The notes under the pieces are model-generated. The model was given only the letters and a program-made list of their open reading frames with translations. It did not search any database and was not told the DNA's origin. From NCBI GenBank assembly GCA_016711805.1, contig JADJSH010000015.1:60627-124626 (forward strand): DNA of 64,000 nucleotides, in the 5' to 3' direction. Below, one piece after another: positions 18,841 through 28,141 of this stretch (its first letter is position 1; each line of letters starts with the position of its first letter). The stretch is from Bacteroidota bacterium (GTDB taxonomy: Bacteria > Bacteroidota > Bacteroidia > B-17B0 > Aurantibacillaceae). Made by a program: the position numbers and the translations under genes.

Positions 18841-21309
18841 ATGCGAAAGACGACCCATTTTTACTATTTTTTGCTACTTATATTAGTGAGTATGACTTTT
18901 TATGCTCAAACCTATACCATAAGCGGCAAAGTATTTGATTCTGAGTCAAAAGAGCCCTTACCCTTTGTTCCAGTCTTGATTAAAGGTACAACAGTTGGCG
19001 GAACGACTGATTTTGACGGTAATTATTCCATAACCACCTCAAAATTAGGCGATTCAATTGTGGCTACTTATGTAAGTTACAAAAAACTCACTCGAGCAAT
19101 TAAGCGTGGTGAAAGCCAAGTGGTGAATATGCCCATGGTTTTAGAAGGGGTTAATTTATTGGAAGTTGTTGTAAAAGCAGGCGAAAATCCAGCTCATCGG
19201 ATTATTAGAAACGTGATTGCTAACAAGGAATTTAACAATAAACGTAAGCTTGATGCTTATCAATATGAAACGTATAATAAAGTGGAGTTTGATTTAAACC
19301 GTATTCCCAAAGAAATGCGAGAAAAGAAATTATTTAAACCCATTAAATTTGTGTTTGATAATGTGGATAGCACTAATTCAGGTGAAAAGCCATCTTTACC
19401 TATTTTTATTACAGAGGCTCTTTCTGAGGTTTATTATAGAAGTAATCCAACTCTCAAGAAAGAAGTAATTAAGGCTAATAAAATTACAGGTATTGAAAAC
19501 ACCAGTGTTACATCTGTGATGGGAGATATGTATCAAAACATCAACGTGTATGATAACCATATTTTAGTGTTTAATAAAGATTTTGTAAGTCCCATTTCGG
19601 ATAACGGTTTCTTTTATTATAAATATTATTTAGAAGATAGTTTGTTTATTGGTAGTACACGTTGTTATCAAATTCGTTTTAAATCTAAACGCCCTCAAGA
19701 GCTTTGTTTTAGCGGTAATATGTGGATTTCGGATACAACGTGGGCAGTTAAACGTTTAGAGATGAGTATTCCAAAAGATGCTAATATCAATTTTATTAAC
19801 GCTGCTAATATTGTTCAGGAATTTACTCAGGTTGATAGCACTTGGATGTTGAGCAAAGATAGATTGGTGATTGATTTTGCCATGAATAAAAATCAAGTGG
19901 GTATTTACGGACGAAAAACAACCTCTTACAAAGACTTTAAAATCAATCAGCCAAAGGAAACGAAGTTTTATGAATTTGGGGATAAAATTGTGGTGGAGGA
20001 TTCTGCCTTATTGTATTCAAATGATTTTTGGGACAAAAACCGACATGATAGTTTATCGATTCGCGAGAAGAAGATTTATCACATGATTGATACCATTAAA
20101 ACATTGCCCGTGTATCGAACTTGGGTGGATGTGTTAACCATTTTTGTATCAGGTTATAAAGTGGTTAATAATTTTGAAATAGGACCTTATTTTAACTTGG
20201 TAAGTTATAATAGAGTAGAGGGTTTGAGAACTCGTTTTGGTGGCAGAACCAGCAGTAAATTTAGTAGATGGTACGAATTACAAGGCTACGTGGCTTATGG
20301 TTTTAAAGACGAAAAATTTAAGTATAGTTTAGGGTTTAAGAGTTTTATTTCTAAAAAACCACATCGCCAATTAATAGGAATGACCTATAAAAGTGATTAT
20401 GAAATTTTAGGTCAAAGTCAAAATGGTTTTTCTCAAGATAATATTTTTGCTTCTTTATTCAGAACAAGTCCTTTAACTAATTTAACCCGTGTCGATCAAA
20501 CCTATGCTTGGTACGAAAGAGAGTGGGTAGATGGATTAACCTCTAAGGTTACTTTAATAGGAAGAACAATCACACCTTTAATTGCTAATGCCTACACGTA
20601 TTATAAAAACGATGGAAGCATCGCTACGAAAGAAAATATTAGAAATACAGAAGTAAGGTTAAACATGCGTTTTGCCTATAAGGAAAAGTTTATTAGTGGC
20701 GATTTTAGTAGAATTAGTTTAGGAACTAAATGGCCAGTAATGCAGGTAACCTATGCTAAGTCATTGCAAAATGCGTTTCGTGGAGAGTATGATTATCAAA
20801 AAGTGGTTTTAAATGTGAGTGATAGAATTCGTTTAATTTCTTTATTAGGTTATACGGATTATACTGCCGAAGTTGGGAAAATATTTGGCGCAGTTCCTTA
20901 TCCTTTAATGGAATTACATGGTGGTAACGAAACGTATGTTTATGATTATATGAGTTTTAATATGATGAAATATTACGAGTTTGCCAGCGACCAATATGCC
21001 TCTGTTGGTTTATTTCATCATTTTGAAGGATTACTATTTAATAAAGTGCCTTTATTGAAAAAATTAAAATGGCGAGAGGTTGTTACCTGTAAAGCACTTT
21101 GGGGAAGCGTAAACGAAAAAAACAGAAAAACTTTAATTTTCCCAACCACCTTAAATGCTTTAGGCAACGAGCCTTACGTAGAAATAACGGCTGGTATTGA
21201 AAATATATTTAAAGTATTTAGAATTGATGCCTTATGGCGTTCTACCTACCTCAGACCAAAAGCCATCGATAATTTTGGAGTGAAATTCGGCTTTCAATTG
21301 GCATTTTAA
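18841..21309 (+). CDS. DUF5686 outer-membrane protein with N-terminal carboxypeptidase-like domain
   Basis: I start the gene at ATG 18841 because it gives a clean signal peptide (MRKTTHFYYF...FYAQ); a TTG at 18814 only adds residues before it. Next comes a carboxypeptidase regulatory-like beta domain (YTISGKVFDSESKEPLPFV, about residues 22-105). The rest is a DUF5686 region with many aromatic beta strands, ending in a Phe (FQLAF), typical of an outer-membrane barrel. The family occurs throughout Bacteroidota, and its function is not established. It precedes lptB, which suits an envelope role. Confidence 0.88.
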   Translation: MRKTTHFYYFLLLILVSMTFYAQTYTISGKVFDSESKEPLPFVPVLIKGTTVGGTTDFDGNYSITTSKLGDSIVATYVSYKKLTRAIKRGESQVVNMPMVLEGVNLLEVVVKAGENPAHRIIRNVIANKEFNNKRKLDAYQYETYNKVEFDLNRIPKEMREKKLFKPIKFVFDNVDSTNSGEKPSLPIFITEALSEVYYRSNPTLKKEVIKANKITGIENTSVTSVMGDMYQNINVYDNHILVFNKDFVSPISDNGFFYYKYYLEDSLFIGSTRCYQIRFKSKRPQELCFSGNMWISDTTWAVKRLEMSIPKDANINFINAANIVQEFTQVDSTWMLSKDRLVIDFAMNKNQVGIYGRKTTSYKDFKINQPKETKFYEFGDKIVVEDSALLYSNDFWDKNRHDSLSIREKKIYHMIDTIKTLPVYRTWVDVLTIFVSGYKVVNNFEIGPYFNLVSYNRVEGLRTRFGGRTSSKFSRWYELQGYVAYGFKDEKFKYSLGFKSFISKKPHRQLIGMTYKSDYEILGQSQNGFSQDNIFASLFRTSPLTNLTRVDQTYAWYEREWVDGLTSKVTLIGRTITPLIANAYTYYKNDGSIATKENIRNTEVRLNMRFAYKEKFISGDFSRISLGTKWPVMQVTYAKSLQNAFRGEYDYQKVVLNVSDRIRLISLLGYTDYTAEVGKIFGAVPYPLMELHGGNETYVYDYMSFNMMKYYEFASDQYASVGLFHHFEGLLFNKVPLLKKLKWREVVTCKALWGSVNEKNRKTLIFPTTLNALGNEPYVEITAGIENIFKVFRIDALWRSTYLRPKAIDNFGVKFGFQLAF

Positions 21310-21443
21310 ATTTCAGTTGATTTTTTTAATGTTTTTCTAACTTGTTTGTTTCTGTTTTCAAGAAATGGATAACTTAAGTAGTTCCAAATGTTACCCAAAA
21401 ATCAGAATAGTTCCCTTCACATTTTTTGTAATTTTACCTCGTC

Positions 21444-21451
21444 TATCTTTG
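21444..21451 (+). promoter_or_regulatory. Candidate -7 box (TATCTTTG) for lptB
   Basis: TATCTTTG fits the Bacteroidota -7 consensus TAnnTTTG and lies 31 bases before the lptB ATG, which would give a short leader. A TTTG occurs at 21425-21428 but is only 15 bases upstream, closer than the usual spacing of about 19, so the -33 element is weak. Confidence 0.4.
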
Positions 21452-21482
21452 TTATATTTGATAGATAAATTAGTTTAAGCGC

Positions 21483-22208
21483 ATGATACTACGTTCAGAA
21501 AATTTAGTAAAAAAATATAAAAACAGAACTGTTGCAAATAACGTTAGCGTTCAGGTGCAACAAGGTGAAATTGTTGGATTACTTGGGCCAAATGGAGCAG
21601 GTAAAACAACGTCTTTTTATATGATTGTGGGAATGGTAAAACCAAACTCGGGAAAAATATATTTAGATGATAAAGACATTACTAGCGAACCCATGTATAG
21701 ACGCGCACAATTGGGAGTTGGATATTTACCTCAAGAAGCATCTGTTTTTAGAAAGTTAAGCATCGAAGATAATTTAAGGGCTGTTTTGCAAATGACCAAT
21801 AAAACAAAGGCAGAGCAAGAACACAAAGTAGAAAGCTTATTAGATGAATTTGCTTTGCACCATGTGCGTAAAAATTTAGGAGATCAATTATCTGGTGGTG
21901 AAAGACGTAGAACAGAAATTGCTCGTGCTTTAGCAACCGACCCAAAATTTATTTTATTGGATGAGCCTTTTGCAGGTGTTGATCCAATTGCGGTAGAAGA
22001 TATACAAAGTGTAGTTCGTAAATTAAAAGATAAAAATATTGGTATTTTAATTACAGATCATAATGTACATGAGACGCTAAATATTACGGACAGAACCTAT
22101 TTGTTGTATGCAGGAGAAGTTATAAAATCTGGTTCAGCCGAAGATTTAGCAAATGATGAAATGGTTCGTCGTGTGTACCTTGGAGCTAATTTTGAATTAA
22201 GAAAGTAA
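21483..22208 (+). CDS. lptB: LPS export ABC transporter ATP-binding protein LptB
   Basis: It is the ATPase that powers lipopolysaccharide extraction from the inner membrane by the LptBFGC complex. The 241-residue protein has Walker A GPNGAGKTTSF, the Q-loop region GYLPQEASVFRKLS, the signature LSGGERRRTEIARAL and Walker B FILLDEPFAGVDP. The LptB-specific FAGVDPIAVEDIQ segment separates it from other ABC ATPases. The Nramp gene begins directly at its stop codon, suggesting a shared transcript. Confidence 0.96.
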   Translation: MILRSENLVKKYKNRTVANNVSVQVQQGEIVGLLGPNGAGKTTSFYMIVGMVKPNSGKIYLDDKDITSEPMYRRAQLGVGYLPQEASVFRKLSIEDNLRAVLQMTNKTKAEQEHKVESLLDEFALHHVRKNLGDQLSGGERRRTEIARALATDPKFILLDEPFAGVDPIAVEDIQSVVRKLKDKNIGILITDHNVHETLNITDRTYLLYAGEVIKSGSAEDLANDEMVRRVYLGANFELRK

Positions 22209-24074
22209 TTGTCGACTAATTCACATAAATCTTTAGATGAAGTTCACTCTTCCGTAAACACTTCAAGCAAAGGTGGCTTCAGAAAATTATTAGCTTTTAT
22301 TGGCCCCGCCTACATGATTAGTGTAGGTTACATGGATCCAGGAAACTGGGCAACCGATATCGAGGGCGGAAGTAAATACGGGTATAGTTTAATTTGGGTA
22401 TTAGTGATGAGTAATTTAATTGCTCTCTTGCTTCAAAGTCACTGTATAAGATTAGGTGTAGTTTCTGGTAGAGATTTAGCACAAGCTTCTAAAGATCATT
22501 ACTCAAAATTTATCAATTATTTTCTTTACGTGTTAGCCGAAATAGCTATTGCTGCTTGTGATTTAGCAGAAGTAGTTGGTATGGCTATTGGTATTCATTT
22601 ATTGTTTCCTTCCATTTCTATTTTAGGAGGAGTTTGTATTACTGTACTAGATAGTTTTGTTCTCTTGTTTTTATTGAATGCAGGAATTCGAAAATTAGAG
22701 GCGTTTATTATTTCTTTGGTAGCCATCATTGGCGTATCTTTTTTTATTCAATTATTAATTGCCAAGCCAGATATTGTTGAAATTTCAAAAGGCTTAATAC
22801 CAGGATTCACCAACGAAAACGCTTTATATATTGCTATTGGTATTATTGGCGCTACGGTCATGCCGCATAATTTATATCTGCATTCTTCCTTAGTTCAAAC
22901 GCGACAGTTTGAACGAACTCCAATAGAAATAAAAAAAGCCATTCGTTTTAATATTATAGATAGTGCTGTGGCATTGAATTTAGCATTGTTTGTAAACGCT
23001 GCTATTTTAATTATTGCTGCCACTACTTTTTTTAATACAGGTGTTGAAGTTACTGAAATACAAGACGCTCATAAGATGATGGCACCCATGTTAGGTAGTA
23101 CCTTAGCACCATTATTATTTGCCATTGCTTTAATTGCTGCTGGCCAAAGCTCTACGGTGACGGGTACTTTAGCTGGACAAATCATTATGGAAGGTTATTT
23201 GAATTTAAGATTACAGCCTTGGATTCGTAGATTGTTAACCCGTTTAATTGCTATTGTTCCCGCATTTTTAACCATTTATTTTTTAGGAGAAGAAAAAACA
23301 GGCGATTTATTGGTATTAAGTCAGGTAATTTTAAGTTTACAATTAGGCTTTGCTATTATTCCTTTAATTCATTTTGTGAGTAATAAAAAACGCATGGGAG
23401 AATTTACGATTCCGATGTGGCAAAAAATTGCTTCGTGGATTTCTGTTTCAGTGATTGTGTTTTTAAACTGCCAAATGCTATTTAATAAGGTAAAAGAATG
23501 GTTGCAAGATTCTGAATATGCCATTTTGATTGGCGCAATTGTAGTTCCTTTTATGATTTTGTGTTTAGGTATTTTACTATATATCACTTTTGAGCCATTA
23601 TTTAAAAAACATAAACACACCGTATCTTCTCAGTTTCATGGTGATGTGCCTAAAATTAAATTCGAAACACCAAAAGCTTATTCTTCTATAGCCATTACTG
23701 TTGATTTTAGTAGCAGTGATAGTAAAGCCATTAATAAAGCCTTACAACTTGGTGGTAAAAATGCACATTACGTTTTAATCCATGTTTTAGAAAGTACGAA
23801 TGCCGTTATGTATGGCGAGGATACTAACGATTTTGAACGAAATGAAGACAGTGAGAATTTATTAGCGTATAAAAATCAATTAATCGAGCAAGGTTATTTT
23901 TGTGAATTTCATCTAGGCTTTGGTCGACCTAAAACAGTCATTCCTGATTTAGTAAAAGACTGTGATTTGCTCGTAATGGGTACTCACGGACATACTACTT
24001 TTAAGGATTTATTGTTTGGTACAACGGTAGAAAGTGTTCGCCATAAAATTGATATTCCGTTAGTGTTAGTTTAA
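22209..24074 (+). CDS. Nramp-family divalent metal transporter fused to a C-terminal UspA domain
   Basis: The first ~430 residues are an Nramp (MntH-like) Mn/Fe transporter, with the metal-binding DPGNWATD motif at about residue 42, MPHNLYLHS in TM6, and eleven or so membrane segments. The last ~130 residues form a universal stress protein domain: FSSSDSKAINKALQLG, and the ATP-binding GTHGHTTFKDLLFGTT, which keeps the G-2x-G-9x-G(S/T) spacing. The likely start is TTG at 22209, abutting the lptB stop; no ATG lies before the first motif. The metal is inferred to be manganese or iron. The UspA part may sense nucleotide or stress state and gate transport, which is inference. Confidence 0.9.
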   Translation: MSTNSHKSLDEVHSSVNTSSKGGFRKLLAFIGPAYMISVGYMDPGNWATDIEGGSKYGYSLIWVLVMSNLIALLLQSHCIRLGVVSGRDLAQASKDHYSKFINYFLYVLAEIAIAACDLAEVVGMAIGIHLLFPSISILGGVCITVLDSFVLLFLLNAGIRKLEAFIISLVAIIGVSFFIQLLIAKPDIVEISKGLIPGFTNENALYIAIGIIGATVMPHNLYLHSSLVQTRQFERTPIEIKKAIRFNIIDSAVALNLALFVNAAILIIAATTFFNTGVEVTEIQDAHKMMAPMLGSTLAPLLFAIALIAAGQSSTVTGTLAGQIIMEGYLNLRLQPWIRRLLTRLIAIVPAFLTIYFLGEEKTGDLLVLSQVILSLQLGFAIIPLIHFVSNKKRMGEFTIPMWQKIASWISVSVIVFLNCQMLFNKVKEWLQDSEYAILIGAIVVPFMILCLGILLYITFEPLFKKHKHTVSSQFHGDVPKIKFETPKAYSSIAITVDFSSSDSKAINKALQLGGKNAHYVLIHVLESTNAVMYGEDTNDFERNEDSENLLAYKNQLIEQGYFCEFHLGFGRPKTVIPDLVKDCDLLVMGTHGHTTFKDLLFGTTVESVRHKIDIPLVLV

Positions 24075-24084
24075 TATTTTGGGT

Positions 24085-24199
24085 GGGGGGGGGGGGGGGC
24101 GCGCCCCCGCGTCAGGGGTTTGTTCCGTTTTTGTAAGCCTGCGTGAGGTGCGTGGACGTCCTTGCAGTGCGGCGCGGCGCCGCTCTTGCGCGCCGCGCC
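24085..24199. repeat. GC-rich intergenic element with poly-G tract and strong hairpin
   Basis: A run of 15 G (24085-24099) is followed by GC-rich DNA unlike the AT-rich surroundings. It contains a perfect 10-base inverted repeat, GGCGCGGCGC (24171-24180) and GCGCCGCGCC (24190-24199). It shares the 11-mer CCTGCGTGAGG (24139-24149) in reverse orientation with the element at 60055-60153, and similar GCGCxxAGAG words. I see no gene in 24075-24319. Confidence 0.65.
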
Positions 24200-24319
24200 T
24201 ATAATAAATTCAATGAAGTTTAATTTAAGCCGCGATTTTTCTAGTACAATATCAAATAAAATAGACAAATCAATTTTTTAAGTTTAAAATTTCCCTTATT
24301 TTGCAGTAAAATTTAATAC

Positions 24320-25441
24320 TTGCAAATAGTAGTCAATACTCGCTTATTACTAAAAAATAAATTAGATGGCATTGGGTGGTTTAGTTATCAAACACTAAAA
24401 CGCATGACCCAAAATAATCCAGATGTGCATTTTGTTTTTTTATTTGATAGAGATTACGATGATGAATTTATTTTCTCTGACAATATTACTCCTTTAGTTT
24501 TAGGACCTCAAGCACGCCATCCTTTTTTATATTATGCATGGTTTCACATGTCGGTTAAAAATTTATTAAATCGCATGAACCCTGATTTGTTTTTATCTCC
24601 CGACGGTTTTTTATCTCCGGGCGCTAAATGCAAACAATTGCCAGTCATTCATGATATTAATTTTTTACACAATCCTAAAGATTTAAAACCTTTAACGAGT
24701 AAATATTATAATCACTTTTTTCCGAAATATGCAAAATTAGCTACACGTATTGCCACGGTATCTGAATATAGTAAAGCTGATATTTCTAAAAACTATCAGA
24801 TTGATGCAAATAAAATTGATGTAGTATATAATGGCATTAACGAAGGATTTGCTCCTTTATCAGAACCATCGCAACAAATTATAAGAGATAAATTCTCACA
24901 AGGTAAACCATATTTTTTATTTGTAGGTTCTCAAAGTCCACGTAAAAATTTAAACAGACTCATTGCCGCTTTTGATTTGTTTAAAGAGCAAACACAATCA
25001 GATTATAAATTAGTATTAGTAGGTGCTGTTTATTCGAGTGAGGGAGATGTGAAGCGAGTGATTGATAAATCGAAATTTAAAAACGATATTATTTTTACTG
25101 GAAGACAACCACAAGAAGAGTTAGAAAAAATTATGGCAAGTGCTTTTGCATTGACATTTGTTCCATACTTTGAAGGATTTGGAATACCTATTGTGGAAGC
25201 ATTGCAATGCGAAATTCCAGTAATATGTAGTAGAACAACCAGTATGCCTGAAATTGCTGGCGAGGCAGGATTATTAGTTAATCCTTATGAAGTAACAAGT
25301 ATTAGCGATGGGATGATAGAATTGTTTCATAACAGTAAATTGCGAAATCAATTAATTGAAAAAGGTAAAACACAAAAAGATTGTTTTTCTTGGGATAAAT
25401 CAGCAGACCTGCTTTGGAAAAGCATTACTAAGTGTTTATGA
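24320..25441 (+). CDS. Glycosyltransferase family 4 (GT-B fold)
   Basis: The 373-residue protein is a retaining GT4 enzyme. N-terminal QIVVNTRLLLKNKLDGIGWF matches the acceptor domain of Bacteroidota GT4 proteins. The C-terminal half has the donor site: FLFVGSQSPRKNL, the FVPYFEGFGIPIVEALQ motif with its EX7E pair, and later SRTTSMPEIAGEAG. A TTG start at 24320 aligns with the usual family start. The sugar donor and acceptor cannot be assigned. It overlaps the next gene's ATG by 4 bases (ATGA), implying translational coupling. Confidence 0.9.
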   Translation: MQIVVNTRLLLKNKLDGIGWFSYQTLKRMTQNNPDVHFVFLFDRDYDDEFIFSDNITPLVLGPQARHPFLYYAWFHMSVKNLLNRMNPDLFLSPDGFLSPGAKCKQLPVIHDINFLHNPKDLKPLTSKYYNHFFPKYAKLATRIATVSEYSKADISKNYQIDANKIDVVYNGINEGFAPLSEPSQQIIRDKFSQGKPYFLFVGSQSPRKNLNRLIAAFDLFKEQTQSDYKLVLVGAVYSSEGDVKRVIDKSKFKNDIIFTGRQPQEELEKIMASAFALTFVPYFEGFGIPIVEALQCEIPVICSRTTSMPEIAGEAGLLVNPYEVTSISDGMIELFHNSKLRNQLIEKGKTQKDCFSWDKSADLLWKSITKCL

Positions 25442-26913
25442 GTTCACCAATTAGTAAATCTGCTTTTATTAAAGCTGAGCAATGTTTAAAGCATTTTTTT
25501 CTTTATAAAAATCATCCTTATTTGCGAGATTCTTTATCTAAAGAAAAGCAATTGATTTTTAAGCGTGGAACAGATGTCGGTATTTTTGCTCAACAATTAT
25601 TTCCAGGTGGAATTGATGTAACTGCTGGCGAAAAAAGAGACCAACAACTGTTTGCCGAAAAAACAAAACACTTAATTGCCCAAGGAACCAAAACCATTTA
25701 CGAAGCCACCTTTATTTTTGATGACTTGTTGGTAATGGTTGATATTCTTCATAAACAAGATGATCAATGGATTGCTTATGAAGTAAAAAGCTCTTTAAAA
25801 ATTACAGAAACATACGTGAAAGATGCATGCTTTCAATACTATGTGATTAAAAATTGCTTACCTGATTTAGTAGATTTTAATTTACTAACCATGAATCCTA
25901 AATATGTTTTAGAAGGTGAATTAGAAATACAGAAACTATTTAAAACAACTTCAATCATGAAGGATGCTTTAAAAAACGTTAGTTATTTCGCTCATAAAAC
26001 ACAAATTGCTAAATTAACTTTGGAGCAAAATAAAATTCCAGATATAAAAATAGGAGCGCATTGTTTTCAACCTTATGAATGCGATTTTTTAGGAACTTGC
26101 TGGAAAAATATCAATGAACCAAATTCTGTTTTAACGCTTGGTAAATTAACCAAACAAGCTATGTTTGAATTGTATGATCAGAACATCAAGCGTATTGATG
26201 AAATTGATATTAATACCATTCAACATAAAGAAATTAAAATTCAGGTTAAGGCGGCTATTGAGCAGAAGGAGCAAATTTTTGAAGAAGAAGTAAAGGCATT
26301 TATATCAAACATCAAACAACCAGTTTGTAGTTTAGATATTGAAGTATGGATGCCTGCTATTCCATACTATAATGGCACAAAGCCCTTTCAGCAAATCCCC
26401 TTTTTGTTCTCCATGATTTCTGAGGAAAATGGCGATATAAAAAACTATAGTTATTTTAAACCTATCGAAGAAGATTTACGAAAAGAATTTTTAGAACATA
26501 TTTTATTAGTGACAAAAGATTTTCAATCTATTTTAATGTTTGATAAATCTTTAGAAGAAACTGTTTTAAATCAATTGGCAGTATTGTATCCTGAATTCAG
26601 TAATGATATTACCGATTTCAAAAACAAGATTATTGATTTAGCAGAGCCAATTAAAAAAGGAAATTATTACCACCCAGATATGAAAGGTAATTTCACATTA
26701 AAAAGTATTGCTCCTTTAGTTAATCAGGAAGCAGGTTTTAATAATTTAGATATACAGTCTGGTATCAGTGCCATGTATATTTATGAAAGTTTGTTAGAAC
26801 AAAATGCGATTGAATCTGAACATATTAAGCAACAATTGGTTGATTACTGTGAAATGGATGCGTTAATTACTTATCAGTTACTGAATTTCTTTAACAGTAA
26901 ATTAGGATTGTAA
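25438..26913 (+). CDS. DUF2779 protein: Cas4/RecB-like nuclease plus DEDD exonuclease-like domain
   Basis: I start at ATG 25438, overlapping the glycosyltransferase stop, as opposed to the GTG two codons earlier. The N-terminal half has a PD-(D/E)XK core (VMVDIL, then YEVKSS, about residues 100-118) and four Cys placed as in Cas4: C16, C209, C215 and C221, a likely 4Fe-4S site. The C-terminal half is a DnaQ/RNase H-like domain with a D-x-E motif (SLDIEVW, about 300) and YCEMDALITY near 470. It may act in DNA repair or RNA processing. No CRISPR array or cas gene is nearby, so a CRISPR role is unlikely. Confidence 0.8.
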   Translation: MSSPISKSAFIKAEQCLKHFFLYKNHPYLRDSLSKEKQLIFKRGTDVGIFAQQLFPGGIDVTAGEKRDQQLFAEKTKHLIAQGTKTIYEATFIFDDLLVMVDILHKQDDQWIAYEVKSSLKITETYVKDACFQYYVIKNCLPDLVDFNLLTMNPKYVLEGELEIQKLFKTTSIMKDALKNVSYFAHKTQIAKLTLEQNKIPDIKIGAHCFQPYECDFLGTCWKNINEPNSVLTLGKLTKQAMFELYDQNIKRIDEIDINTIQHKEIKIQVKAAIEQKEQIFEEEVKAFISNIKQPVCSLDIEVWMPAIPYYNGTKPFQQIPFLFSMISEENGDIKNYSYFKPIEEDLRKEFLEHILLVTKDFQSILMFDKSLEETVLNQLAVLYPEFSNDITDFKNKIIDLAEPIKKGNYYHPDMKGNFTLKSIAPLVNQEAGFNNLDIQSGISAMYIYESLLEQNAIESEHIKQQLVDYCEMDALITYQLLNFFNSKLGL

Positions 26914-26954
26914 TTGATTTTTCTGAATTATAATTTTCTATCTTTAAATTCAAT

Positions 26955-28052
26955 TTGCAACTAAAATTATTCATACTCATTATCTTTTTTCCTATTGTGT
27001 TTGTTGCACAATTCAGGATTGATACGGCACGTAGAGTAAACTACCTAGCAATTCCGATTTTATTTAAAACGCCTGAAACTGGCTGGGCTTATGGCTTATC
27101 CGCATCTGCTAATTTTAAAACAAGTTTTAAAAACGATACCTTAACTAGAACATCTGTAATTACAGCTTTAGGTATTTTCTCAGAGCGTCAACAAAACATA
27201 CAAGGCTTAGATGCCACTATTTATTTTCCTAAGGAAAAATATATTTTATACTTTAATTCATCACATAGTTATTTTCCTGATAATTTTTGGGGAATAGGAC
27301 AAAATTCAAAAAATACTGACTTAGAGCGTTATGTGTTTGAAAATGTAGTTGTATCATCTCATATCAAACGAAAATTTTTTAAACATACTTTTTTCGGAAT
27401 TCTGGCAGATTATCAAAATGTATTTAGAATACAATATACAGAAGGTGGTTTAATGGATTCTATTTCTTTTTTTGGTAAAACAAGTTACAATGAAGCAGGA
27501 ATTGGAGTTTCAGCTAGCTATGATACCCGAAACTCAACCTTTTGGCCAACTAAAGGGGTGTTTTTGCAAACTCAATTTACAACTTATAATAAAGAGCTTG
27601 CTTCAACCTATTCGTTTAATAAATGGACCGCCGAAGTACGTTTATTTAAACAAATAGCTAAAGGACATATTTTAGCTTGTCAGTTATATAATTATTCAAC
27701 ATTTGGCGAAACGCCTTATCGTTCGATGGCTACACTTGGAGGAGCTGGAAATTTGAGAGGTTTTTATACCGGACGATTTAGAGATAATTCGATGTATTCC
27801 GCTATTGTAGAATACCGTGCTCATATTTATTGGCGCATAAGCGCATGTGTATTTGGCGGAGTAGGCGATGTGTATAATCACCCAAAAAGTATAAACACTG
27901 GTAGTTTAAAAGGCAGTTTTGGTGGAGGATTAAGATTATCAATCATTGAAAAAGAAAAGCTGAACTTAAGAGTAGATTATGGTTATTCCGATAACTATAA
28001 CCGTGGTTTTTACTTCACTATTTGGGGAGTGTTTTTAGAGGTATTTATTTAA
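26955..28052 (+). CDS. Omp85/BamA-TamA family outer-membrane protein
   Basis: The 365-residue protein has a signal peptide (MQLKLFILII...FVAQ) and a beta barrel with the Omp85 L6 motif LRGFYTGRFRDN near residue 270. It has few or no POTRA domains; only the short N-terminal region before the barrel remains. A start at TTG 26955 gives the signal peptide at once. Short Omp85 proteins without POTRA domains occur in Bacteroidota; the substrate is unknown. It follows DUF2779 and precedes the double ligase gene. Confidence 0.85.
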   Translation: MQLKLFILIIFFPIVFVAQFRIDTARRVNYLAIPILFKTPETGWAYGLSASANFKTSFKNDTLTRTSVITALGIFSERQQNIQGLDATIYFPKEKYILYFNSSHSYFPDNFWGIGQNSKNTDLERYVFENVVVSSHIKRKFFKHTFFGILADYQNVFRIQYTEGGLMDSISFFGKTSYNEAGIGVSASYDTRNSTFWPTKGVFLQTQFTTYNKELASTYSFNKWTAEVRLFKQIAKGHILACQLYNYSTFGETPYRSMATLGGAGNLRGFYTGRFRDNSMYSAIVEYRAHIYWRISACVFGGVGDVYNHPKSINTGSLKGSFGGGLRLSIIEKEKLNLRVDYGYSDNYNRGFYFTIWGVFLEVFI

Positions 28053-28141
28053 CATTCTTTAGTTCATAGTTTCTTCATCCACAAGCCTAATTTTTCCCTT
28101 ATCACATTAACTTTAAACTTTACAAATTATTAAAGTTAATC

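Noticed and set aside
24071..24268. Minus-strand frame rich in Pro and Arg downstream of the Nramp gene
   Set aside because: It is a product of the GC-rich repeat element and has low-complexity protein sequence only.
25438..26913. cas4 gene of a CRISPR system
   Set aside because: No repeats, cas1 or cas2 occur in the window, and the protein carries a DUF2779/DEDD domain.
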